Positions 16,840-22,311 of a DNA stretch of 52,767 nucleotides are shown here, one piece after another. The notes beneath the pieces were generated by a model. The model searched no databases, was not told the DNA's origin, and saw only the letters and a program-made list of their open reading frames with translations. Location of the stretch: positions 1 through 52,767 of IMG/VR virus record IMGVR_UViG_3300009499_000013; one strand, given 5' to 3'. How positions within the stretch are numbered: position 1 is the stretch's first letter; each line of letters opens with the position of its first letter. This DNA is from a virus. Position numbers and translations under genes: made by a program.

Positions 16840-17587
16840 TCACAATGATATTTCCTCGTTTTGTCATAACAAACTGCCAAGGATAATATGCTTTTCCATT
16901 AATCAAAACTTGTTCATGTTTAATATGAACAATTGAATTACCACGAGCGCATTTGCCGACGCCAGTGCCGGCCAAGATGCAACCCAGTTCTCCACCACCC
17001 AAGCCACCATTCATCACATCACGTGTGTCAAGATGTGCTAGACCGGTTGCGACAGTCGTTCTGTTCTCTTTAACGAAGCGTGCCTCTGCGTCCTCAAAAA
17101 AATCGTGGCCAGCAGTGTTGGGTGTGCCGACAGTGATTGCTGACTTGATTCGACCGACAATCTCTTCATAACGCTCATTCTTCGTCAAATCGACTGCTTC
17201 TTCAAGAGCATGCTTAAGCGCTTGGTTCTTACAAAAATTTAAAGACCTATCCTTCACCCACGGGAGGTCATTGATGTTTGGATTGCTCTTAAGCCCACCA
17301 AGGAATGAAACGACCTGAGCACACATCACCTCATCGTTTCCCTCACTGAGCTGGTCGCGTGCCATCGTGGCAAGAAGCGTGATTGAAGGAAACGTTTTAT
17401 ACGTCTGATAATGTCTCTGATAGATGTCAAACAGGTATCGAAGGTGTGCAACCTCGAAATACTCAAGCTTAAGAACCTCCATCATCTGCTGCGACCAGGC
17501 ATGGTCTGACAAGAGCGCCTGAATCACTCGTTCTTGGAAAGGACGACCGAACGACTTAAAAGAAACATCACCTTCATCAGCTGACAT
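16808..17587 (-). CDS. Replicative helicase (gp41/DnaB-type), N-terminal half with IntN of a split intein
   Basis: This protein of 259 residues is the helicase N-terminal domain plus linker (212 aa), ending in the first part of Walker A (LGCILAGTGVGK). It is followed directly by the intein start Cys (CARGNSIVHIK). The stop is at 16808. The start is ATG 17587 with GAGG seven bases upstream; an upstream TTG at 17608 is less likely. Protein trans-splicing with the 14436-15695 product would restore GTGVGK-S and an active ring helicase. As encoded, neither half can bind ATP properly, so splicing should be essential if this is the only replicative helicase. Confidence 0.92.
   Translation of the reverse strand: MSADEGDVSFKSFGRPFQERVIQALLSDHAWSQQMMEVLKLEYFEVAHLRYLFDIYQRHYQTYKTFPSITLLATMARDQLSEGNDEVMCAQVVSFLGGLKSNPNINDLPWVKDRSLNFCKNQALKHALEEAVDLTKNERYEEIVGRIKSAITVGTPNTAGHDFFEDAEARFVKENRTTVATGLAHLDTRDVMNGGLGGGELGCILAGTGVGKCARGNSIVHIKHEQVLINGKAYYPWQFVMTKRGNIIVSDIREDDELV
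16811..16951 (-). other. Split intein, N-terminal part (IntN)
   Basis: The 47-residue segment starts with the nucleophile Cys1 (CARGNSIVHIKHEQ) and ends REDDELV before the stop. It holds block A and one or two extra strands but no TxxH block B, which is found in the other half. A short N-terminal half of this kind marks an atypically split intein. Confidence 0.85.
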
Positions 17588-17617
17588 CAATGACCTCGAA
17601 AAAAACAAAAAACGCGT

Positions 17618-18559
17618 TTATATCTTAGAGAATGCGAAAAAGAAATCCAAAGCATCAAACGTGCCCAATCCTTCATCGATGAGCACTCTCATCAACTGAA
17701 TCTGGTTTCTAACAGGTTTAAATGATTGGATTATTGAATCGATTCTCATGATTTGAACAGCCGCAAGATTGGCTGTGTCAAGATACATAACCCTGAAGTT
17801 TCGAGAAAGCAACTCTTCGTTTTGAGCGATTGAGCTGAATATCTTTGGGCCATCTTCACACTTCTCTTTCGCCATCTTAACAAGCTCAGGAACAGAGATT
17901 GGTTCATCACCCGTAAGGTCGAAGCGCTTTGCAAGGCCTTTAAAGCCAACGCCCTTAACACCCGGGACGTTATCACTAACATCACCGCACACAGCCTTCG
18001 CAAGCACAAAGTTCGATGGTGAAATGTTAAACTGTGCCTTCACTTCATCTGGTCCGATGAATTTCTTCGATGCCCATGAATACACCATCGTGTTTCTATC
18101 CAAGAGTTGATAAAAATCCCTATCAGATGATGCGATGATTTTCTTCTCATCCCTGAATGTGTTGCGGCTGAGGTAACCGATGACGTCATCAGCCTCACAG
18201 TTCTCAACAAACAGCTGACAGACGGGCACATGCTTAAGCACCTCTGTCAAGAACAGCTGTTGATGGGCACGGTTCTCTTTTGAATCAGGAATATCGTCTT
18301 CGTAGTATCGATTGAGCTTTGGAGGTTTTCTACCCTCCTTGTATCCTGGAAAGATAGCCCTACGACGAGGAGAACCACCACTCTCCCAAATGATGTATAC
18401 TGCTCGTGGATTCGTAAGCGTCGTAAGATAAGCTAACGAGCCGAGAAACCCAACGATACCACCCGCCTGATGCCCATGTGATGACATCGCAGGATGTCTA
18501 ATGTAATGACGTGCAAAGCAGTTAAGAGCATCGATGAAAAGAATCGGTCGAGCATCCAT
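17618..18559 (-). CDS. 5'-3' flap exonuclease / RNase H (PIN/FEN family, T4 Rnh-like)
   Basis: It removes RNA primers and 5' flaps during lagging-strand synthesis. The 313-residue protein has FEN-family acid clusters: ILFIDALNCF near the N-terminus, CEADDVIGYLSR, ASSDRDFYQLLD, and the helix-hairpin-helix region KAVCGDVSDNVPGVKGVGFK. The SGGSPRRRAIFPGYKEGRK segment is the usual basic arch. Length matches T4 Rnh (305). It lies directly upstream of the helicase N-half gene (30 bases to its ATG), consistent with replisome function. The start is the ATG at 18559. Confidence 0.9.
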   Translation of the reverse strand: MDARPILFIDALNCFARHYIRHPAMSSHGHQAGGIVGFLGSLAYLTTLTNPRAVYIIWESGGSPRRRAIFPGYKEGRKPPKLNRYYEDDIPDSKENRAHQQLFLTEVLKHVPVCQLFVENCEADDVIGYLSRNTFRDEKKIIASSDRDFYQLLDRNTMVYSWASKKFIGPDEVKAQFNISPSNFVLAKAVCGDVSDNVPGVKGVGFKGLAKRFDLTGDEPISVPELVKMAKEKCEDGPKIFSSIAQNEELLSRNFRVMYLDTANLAAVQIMRIDSIIQSFKPVRNQIQLMRVLIDEGLGTFDALDFFFAFSKI

Positions 18560-18598
18560 GTATCCATTATCATCAATCTACGTGAATGTGTTCAAACA

Positions 18599-18865
18599 TC
18601 ATTCATTGACGGCGGGCCTGATGTAGCATCCGGAGCCATCATTTTTACAGATAAGGTTTATGAACATTGGAATATATCCAACCTTTGTGCTAACAGTGCA
18701 ATGTGATATCGGCCCAGGGTAGTCATTGACACAACTGCGCCGGCTAGCATCGATGCCCATCTCGCTCAGCCAAATGTCGACAGACTTTTCAGGAATAGAC
18801 TTATATTTCATATCACATCCGAAAAGTAAAACAAATGCAGCTAGATGAATAATCTTAGAAGTCAT
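18599..18865 (-). CDS. Small predicted lipoprotein
   Basis: The 88-residue protein has a short signal peptide with a lipobox (LAAFVLLFGC, Cys17) and then a charged, Cys-containing mature part (RRSCVNDYPGP, SHCTVS, LICKND, GSGCYIRP). It should be exported and lipid-anchored in a Gram-negative type envelope. Its role is unknown; phage lipoproteins may act in lysis (Rz1-like) or superinfection exclusion, but it lacks the proline-rich character of Rz1. Its ATG overlaps the stop of a 44-residue ORF by ATGA. Confidence 0.6.
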   Translation of the reverse strand: MTSKIIHLAAFVLLFGCDMKYKSIPEKSVDIWLSEMGIDASRRSCVNDYPGPISHCTVSTKVGYIPMFINLICKNDGSGCYIRPAVNE

Positions 18866-18996
18866 GATAACACCCTATCTGTGTCTGTGAATGTTTGAAG
18901 TCCATGAGCCGCAGCTATATCATTTGAGCGTTTGATATCATCAACAAGCCTCTTCTTATAGTCAAATAGATGCTTTTTACGCTCATCAGCGGTCAT
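18862..18996 (-). CDS. Tiny hypothetical protein (44 aa)
   Basis: An ATG at 18996 opens 44 codons (MTADERKKHLFDYKKRLVDD at the start, TDTDRVLS at the end) and stops in a TGA that overlaps the lipoprotein ATG (ATGA). The coupling to the next gene and the charged helical composition support it. No Shine-Dalgarno is clear. Its start is only two bases from the divergent GTG of the first plus-strand array gene, so at least one of the two starts may be misplaced. Confidence 0.45.
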   Translation of the reverse strand: MTADERKKHLFDYKKRLVDDIKRSNDIAAAHGLQTFTDTDRVLS

Positions 18997-18998
18997 CC

Positions 18999-19223
18999 GT
19001 GATAAAATTTTATAATCTAGATAAGAGACTCTACGACGACTTTATAAAGAACCTCGGGCACAGCCTCTGGTATGACGTTAGTACTAACATCGGCAACAAT
19101 CTTGCGATTAGTCTTAGGGACAGCTTCTGGGTGCATCGAGATCAGAGCATCATGGATGATATTAGTGACAATCTCCGAAACGTCAGAAACATTCATGATT
19201 CTGAAGTGACCAACAATGCGTGA
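18999..19223 (+). CDS. Array gene A: small tetrapeptide-repeat protein
   Basis: First gene of the plus-strand array, 74 residues, from a GTG at 18999. It contains NLDKRLYDDF, similar to the MRDLNEKLEN start of its neighbours, then (N/S)-L-x-x type repeats (NLGHSLWYDVSTNIGNNL, ISLRDSFW). It ends TNNA, with its stop inside ATGCGTGA, so it overlaps the next gene by eight bases as do all members. Function unknown. The GTG start is the weakest point, since no ATG occurs in this open frame. Confidence 0.5.
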   Translation: MIKFYNLDKRLYDDFIKNLGHSLWYDVSTNIGNNLAISLRDSFWVHRDQSIMDDISDNLRNVRNIHDSEVTNNA

Positions 19224-19421
19224 CTTGAACGAGAAACTCGAGAACAGCTCTGGGACAGTCTTGAGCACAGCCTCATGGACAGCCTCAGGGACAGCCTTGG
19301 GAATAGCCTCGGATTCAGTCTTGGGTGCAACCTCAGTGACAGCCTCAAGAACAGTCTTGGAAACAACCTTACACAAACCACACAGAACGAACAGAGCGTT
19401 GAGGAGACCAACGATGCGTGA
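19216..19421 (+). pseudogene. Array gene B1: frameshifted tetrapeptide-repeat gene
   Basis: It starts ATG 19216 (MRDLNEKLEN). After codon 10 the family-like sequence continues in the -1 frame: LWDSLEHSLMDSL and on, through NSLGNNLTQTTQNEQSVEE, ending TNDA at 19421. One C appears to be missing near 19248-19249 (family expects NSLWDSL). In the zero frame the reading continues without stop into gene B2, giving an apparent 136-residue fusion whose first part is a Thr/Ser/Ala-rich out-of-frame product. A sequencing or assembly error is possible. The tetrapeptide repeats, about (S/N)-L-x-(D/N), correspond to 12-base imperfect DNA repeats. Confidence 0.65.
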
Positions 19422-19626
19422 CTTGAACAAGAAATTCGGGAACTGTCTCAGGGACAACCTCTGGGTCAGCATCGCAAACAACCTCGGAAACAGTCTCAGG
19501 GACAGCCTCTGGAACAACAACCTCTGGGACAACAGCTTCGGGCACAGCCTCGGGCACAGCCTCGAGCACAGCCTCGAGCAAACCGCACAGAACGAACAGA
19601 GCGTCAAAGAGACGAACGATGCGTGA
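19414..19626 (+). CDS. Array gene B2: small tetrapeptide-repeat protein
   Basis: A 70-residue protein from the ATG at 19414 (MRDLNKKFGNCLRDNLW). The middle is a leucine-every-four-residues repeat (NNLGNSLRDSLW, FGHSLGHSLEHSLEQ), and the end is TAQNEQSVKETNDA, nearly identical to the end of B1 (TTQNEQSVEETNDA). It overlaps B1 and C by eight bases each (ATGCGTGA). B1 and B2 look like a recent tandem duplication. The period-four pattern suits an amphipathic helix or a solenoid. No known function; the family was seen by eye only. Confidence 0.65.
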   Translation: MRDLNKKFGNCLRDNLWVSIANNLGNSLRDSLWNNNLWDNSFGHSLGHSLEHSLEQTAQNEQSVKETNDA

Positions 19627-19828
19627 CGTGAACAAGAAATTTGAGAAAGTTTTTAGAGATGAAGTTTCACATAACATTTGGCCCGATGTTAAAAACACAC
19701 TCATTAATGCGTTTTTTATTGAGCTTACTTTTGGTCGCAGCGAACACAGTAATCTTGGCATCTGTGATGGTCTCATTGAATGTTTAAGCGACAATCATAA
19801 AAAAGATGATGGAATGTCAAATGCATGA
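19619..19828 (+). CDS. Array gene C: MRDVNKKFE small protein
   Basis: A 69-residue protein starting MRDVNKKFEKVFRDEV and containing VSHNIWPDVKNT. Its last 19 residues (about GLIECLSDNHKKDDGMSNA) are almost the same as the end of the minus-strand gene at 20301-20508, because the DNA encoding them is one arm of an inverted repeat. It has lost most tetrapeptide repeats, so the family is held together by start motif, length and 8-base overlap. Stop TGA lies inside ATGCATGA of gene D. Confidence 0.6.
   Translation: MRDVNKKFEKVFRDEVSHNIWPDVKNTLINAFFIELTFGRSEHSNLGICDGLIECLSDNHKKDDGMSNA
19770..19826 (+). repeat. Left arm of 57-bp inverted repeat
   Basis: Starts GTCTCATTGAATGTTTAAGC and ends CAAATGCAT. 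It matches the reverse complement of 20303-20359 at 56 of 57 positions; the one difference is C at 19789 (T in the other arm). It encodes the C-terminus of array gene C and includes the start of gene D (ATGCAT). Confidence 0.9.
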
Positions 19829-20024
19829 CGTGAATGATAAATTTGAGATTGAATTAATTGAAGCCACTAGTAGTTTTGTAAATGTGAATTTGTTCGAACG
19901 CAACAGTTTTAAACACATCTACATCTATAGTAATTTTGAACATTTTTATAAACTTGGTTTAGACATAGAAATCAACAAAAAAATTAACAAGATAGCGAAA
20001 AGAGATGAGAACACAGATGAGTGA
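19821..20024 (+). CDS. Array gene D: MHDVNDKFE small protein
   Basis: From the ATG at 19821 (MHDVNDKFEIELIEATSS) the protein has 67 residues, followed by an AT-rich region with IYIYSNFEHFYKLGLDIE. It starts eight bases inside gene C and ends eight bases inside gene E. An earlier in-frame ATG at 19806 is less likely because it breaks the constant 8-base overlap. The EIELIEA start resembles gene H on the other strand (EFEISLIPN). It lies inside the segment bounded by the inverted repeat. Confidence 0.55.
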   Translation: MHDVNDKFEIELIEATSSFVNVNLFERNSFKHIYIYSNFEHFYKLGLDIEINKKINKIAKRDENTDE

Positions 20025-20334
20025 TTTTGAAATTGTTCAAGCAATCGACAGTCTCACGACAGAAATAAAAGCATTGCGAGATGCAATCGAGGCATCTGAA
20101 AAGGAAAGACTAGCGAAGCAAATGAAAAGTAAAGAGCGTTCTGGTCGATATAGTTCTGCAGTTGATGCCGGCTATCTTGGCGAGCTTTTGATTGAGATGA
20201 TGATATCAACTTTTTTGCGTGAAAAAGAAATTGATGTTTTTTTGTCTAAACCATTCTATGTCAGATGGTTTGATGATAGCGACTACAAATATTACTCAAG
20301 CTATGCATTTGACATTCCATCATCTTTTTTATGA
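20017..20334 (+). CDS. Array gene E: coiled-coil small protein ending in an inverted-repeat arm
   Basis: The protein of 105 residues starts at ATG 20017 (MSDFEIVQAIDSLTTEIKAL), using the same 8-base overlap (ATGAGTGA). Its first 45 residues form a probable coiled coil (LRDAIEASEKERLAKQMKSK). The last 11 residues (AFDIPSSFL and before) are encoded by the right inverted-repeat arm read in antisense, so its natural end may have been replaced by the repeat. It converges with gene F, overlapping its 3' end by 34 bases. Function unknown. Confidence 0.5.
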   Translation: MSDFEIVQAIDSLTTEIKALRDAIEASEKERLAKQMKSKERSGRYSSAVDAGYLGELLIEMMISTFLREKEIDVFLSKPFYVRWFDDSDYKYYSSYAFDIPSSFL

Positions 20335-20508
20335 TTGTCACTTAAACATTCAATGAGACAATTACAAAGAATATCGCTAGTGATGTCGCTGAGGTAGTAC
20401 CTAATCTTGAATATAAGACTGCTGTTGAGGTTGTAATTACTGATGACTTCATCAAGTCCATTACCGATTGATGAAGTTGTTATGTAGTCTCTCATTCAAG
20501 TTACGCAT
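20301..20508 (-). pseudogene. Array gene F: frameshifted small array gene
   Basis: The family start ATGCGTAA overlaps the stop of gene G at 20508 and reads MRNLNERLHNNFINR, then stops. From an internal ATG at 20495 the +1 frame is open to 20301 and reads IGNGLDEVISNYNLN through YYLSDITSDIL to the shared ending LSDNHKKDDGMSNA. So a one-base indel near codon 12-16 seems to have broken the gene, or translation now starts at 20495 (64 aa, MRDYITTSS). The end is encoded by the right inverted-repeat arm and stops in TAG rather than the usual overlapping TGA. Confidence 0.5.
20303..20359 (-). repeat. Right arm of 57-bp inverted repeat
   Basis: Inverted copy of 19770-19826, 476 bases away. On the minus strand it encodes the end of gene F; on the plus strand it encodes the last residues of gene E. 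Identity drops sharply just outside both ends. Confidence 0.9.
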
Positions 20509-20716
20509 CGTTTGACCATTCGTTGCTTCGAGTACGAATATTTGTTTGTACATCTGACACAAGGTTACTCCAAAGACTGCTTCGAAGCATAAAATTTATG
20601 TTTGATTGATTGACGTCATGACCGATATCATCGATATTACCGTGCATCTTTTCACGCATGCAACGCCACAAATCATGATGAAGGTCGTCAATGAATCTTT
20701 GATACATGTCAATCAT
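20501..20716 (-). CDS. Array gene G: small array protein
   Basis: A 71-residue protein from ATG 20716 (MIDMYQRFIDDLHHDLWRCM). The start is chosen because ATGATTGA gives the constant 8-base overlap with gene H; in-frame ATGs at 20731 and 20728 are less likely. It contains DLW, SLWSNL and a TNIRTRSNEWSNDA ending that matches the (S/T)N(D)A endings of other members. Divergent in the middle. Function unknown. Confidence 0.6.
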   Translation of the reverse strand: MIDMYQRFIDDLHHDLWRCMREKMHGNIDDIGHDVNQSNINFMLRSSLWSNLVSDVQTNIRTRSNEWSNDA

Positions 20717-20882
20717 CAGACTTCTCATCACTCTTGGAGTTCATTAGCTCAAGACTATGAACAAGCTCGTGTTGAAAATTATGGACAAAACGTAAGACAT
20801 CCCTATATCCAAGTAAATTTATAAAATCAGCTCTAAAGTTTGGAATCAAGCTAATTTCAAATTCATCATTCTTGTCACGCAT
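20709..20882 (-). CDS. Array gene H: MRDKNDEFE small protein
   Basis: A 57-residue protein from ATG 20882 (MRDKNDEFEISLIPNFRADF), overlapping the stop of the HTH gene by eight bases (ATGCGTGA). Rich in Phe and charged residues, it ends SKSDEKSDD. The start motif MRDxNxxFE is the clearest family mark. It is the first of three minus-strand members that run on from the HTH gene. Confidence 0.6.
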   Translation of the reverse strand: MRDKNDEFEISLIPNFRADFINLLGYRDVLRFVHNFQHELVHSLELMNSKSDEKSDD

Positions 20883-21195
20883 CACTGAAAATCTCAGAGC
20901 TAGACACAGCATCATCCTGTGGGATGGGTTGAAACTCAATATCACTCAATTGAGATTCGGCCGCCCAGGCAAGAGAAGCAACCTCACGCAACGTAATGTC
21001 GTCGTCACCATCAAGAATGTCGTTAATTCTATTCAATGAAATTCCCGTTCGAAGAGAAACGTCTGCACGGTTGATGCCCTTTTCCTGATAGAGCCCATAC
21101 AGCTCCTCCTTGACTGCCAGTATCAGCTTCTCTTCAAGAAGAAGTCTCTTCTGCGTTGGTGTCTTAAAGAGTTCGTTAAAGAGTTCGTCTTTCAT
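20875..21195 (-). CDS. Small helix-turn-helix (XRE-like) DNA-binding protein
   Basis: The 106-residue protein from ATG 21195 (GGGAG five bases upstream) has a basic helical start (KRLLLEEKLILAVKEELYGL). It then has an XRE-type HTH: GINRADVSLRTGISLNRIND with a following ILDGDDDITLREVASLAW. The tail is acidic (QPIPQDDAVSSSE). It probably binds DNA as a regulator. A longer reading frame runs up to 21396 but would overlap dut entirely and lacks a start signal. Its stop lies in the ATGCGTGA that starts array gene H, so it heads the minus-strand half of the array and may regulate it (inference). Confidence 0.75.
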   Translation of the reverse strand: MKDELFNELFKTPTQKRLLLEEKLILAVKEELYGLYQEKGINRADVSLRTGISLNRINDILDGDDDITLREVASLAWAAESQLSDIEFQPIPQDDAVSSSEIFSDA

Positions 21196-21196
21196 A

Positions 21197-21742
21197 TCAT
21201 CTCCCAGTTGAGCCGAAGCCCTTGTTCCCGCGTTTCGTTTGTTTGACCTCATCGACAAGCTCAAACTCGATGCTCGGAGCGATGAGACTGACGTAGAAAA
21301 CCATCTGTGCGATGCGGTCTCCAACGTTGATTGTGTAATCGTTACCTGACATATTGGCCAGTGTGATTCGCAGCTCTCCACGGTATGTGGGGTCAATCAC
21401 GCCACCAACTGGAAAGATACCCTTGATACCCAATGACGAACGCCCCTCAATCTTTGGCCACACCGTCAGGTTCTCAATGAACATGACATCGCCAGCGACG
21501 TACTGTGAGCCCTGCCCAGGATGGTCGCACTCATTTTCTCGCGGAAGAAACACTGTGTCTTCATGAGAATGAAGCCTGATATGGGGTTGATAATGAGCGA
21601 TGTATAGACCCGTATCAACGGGCAAAATTCTACCCGTGGGTATCATCACTTCCTCTGTTGAGTATAGGTCGAAGCCGATATCATCCTTAGATTGTGAAGG
21701 AAGACGAGCCTTTGAAGATGAAAGCTTCAGCTGAATCTGCAT
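21197..21742 (-). CDS. dut: dUTP diphosphatase (dUTPase)
   Basis: It hydrolyses dUTP to dUMP, keeping uracil out of DNA and feeding ThyX. The protein of 181 residues has the trimeric dUTPase motifs in order: DDIGFDLYS (I), EGRSSLGIKG (II), GGVIDPTYRGELRI (III), GDRIAQMVF (IV) and the C-terminal RGNKGFGSTG (V). An insertion of about 25 residues between motifs I and II (HSHEDTVFLPRENECDHPGQ) makes it longer than the usual 150. The start is ATG 21742 (MQIQLKLSSSK) or GTG 21757; neither has a strong ribosome site. Confidence 0.92.
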   Translation of the reverse strand: MQIQLKLSSSKARLPSQSKDDIGFDLYSTEEVMIPTGRILPVDTGLYIAHYQPHIRLHSHEDTVFLPRENECDHPGQGSQYVAGDVMFIENLTVWPKIEGRSSLGIKGIFPVGGVIDPTYRGELRITLANMSGNDYTINVGDRIAQMVFYVSLIAPSIEFELVDEVKQTKRGNKGFGSTGR

Positions 21743-21774
21743 AAGACATGGTATCACACGTCATATTACAGATA

Positions 21775-22311
21775 TCAATGCTGAACATTCGATGTAATGG
21801 GACCGTCACACATGATTGTCAGCGACACACGACATGGCTTGTCGTCGCTGTAGTCAAGCGTCGTCATAAAGACATCCTTGACCCAAGCATCGTGCATGTG
21901 CCACACTCGAATGTCATGGCCCATTGCATCTAGCAACCTGATTGTGAACATGAACCTGCGACCCTGCGCGAGTGTGCTACCCTGACACAGGTTATCGACA
22001 AGCGTGCTCATATCATGACAATCTGCAAGAGTGATATAAAGCGGCTCATACGTTCTATTACCACTCTTGTCTATATGAAAGCACGGTTGTGTCACTTTTA
22101 TGACAAGATACGGTGCAATTTCAGGAATTTCGACGATGAAGCGATTAGAGGTAATCGACGCTACATGTTCATCAACTGACTGTTCTGTTGATTGTTCGAC
22201 GACATCTGGGCGAGCAACAGCACGCATTCGCTTCATATCCCTGAAGCCCTCTAAAGCTAGAACAAAAAAAAGCGCCAATAAAAATCCCATAATACCCGAC
22301 ACAATCATCAT
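21775..22311 (-). CDS. Membrane-anchored hypothetical protein
   Basis: The 178-residue protein has one N-terminal membrane segment (MIVSGIMGFLLALFFVLAL), then a basic stretch (RDMKRMRAVAR). A soluble beta-rich domain follows, probably facing the cytoplasm or periplasm. No motif was recognised. Its ATG overlaps the stop of uvsX (ATGA), so it is co-translated with the recombinase, though the reason is unclear. Confidence 0.65.
   Translation of the reverse strand: MMIVSGIMGFLLALFFVLALEGFRDMKRMRAVARPDVVEQSTEQSVDEHVASITSNRFIVEIPEIAPYLVIKVTQPCFHIDKSGNRTYEPLYITLADCHDMSTLVDNLCQGSTLAQGRRFMFTIRLLDAMGHDIRVWHMHDAWVKDVFMTTLDYSDDKPCRVSLTIMCDGPITSNVQH

Noticed and set aside
14436-17587. Helicase break as ordinary pseudogene or assembly error
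   Set aside because: Both halves keep intact intein splice ends (Cys1, HN-Ser+1), own ribosome sites and an intact endonuclease between them.
18999-19626. Tandem repeats as a CRISPR array
   Set aside because: The repeats are imperfect 12-base coding units with no spacers of constant length, and no cas-like gene is nearby.
19017-19794. Minus-strand open frames rich in Leu/Arg/Cys over the array
   Set aside because: They are reverse images of the 12-base repeats. The plus-strand frames have family starts, constant overlaps and shared endings; the minus ones have none.
19216-20508. Programmed frameshifting in array genes B1 and F
   Set aside because: The two shifts are in opposite directions and no slippery run is present at either site; indels or errors are simpler.
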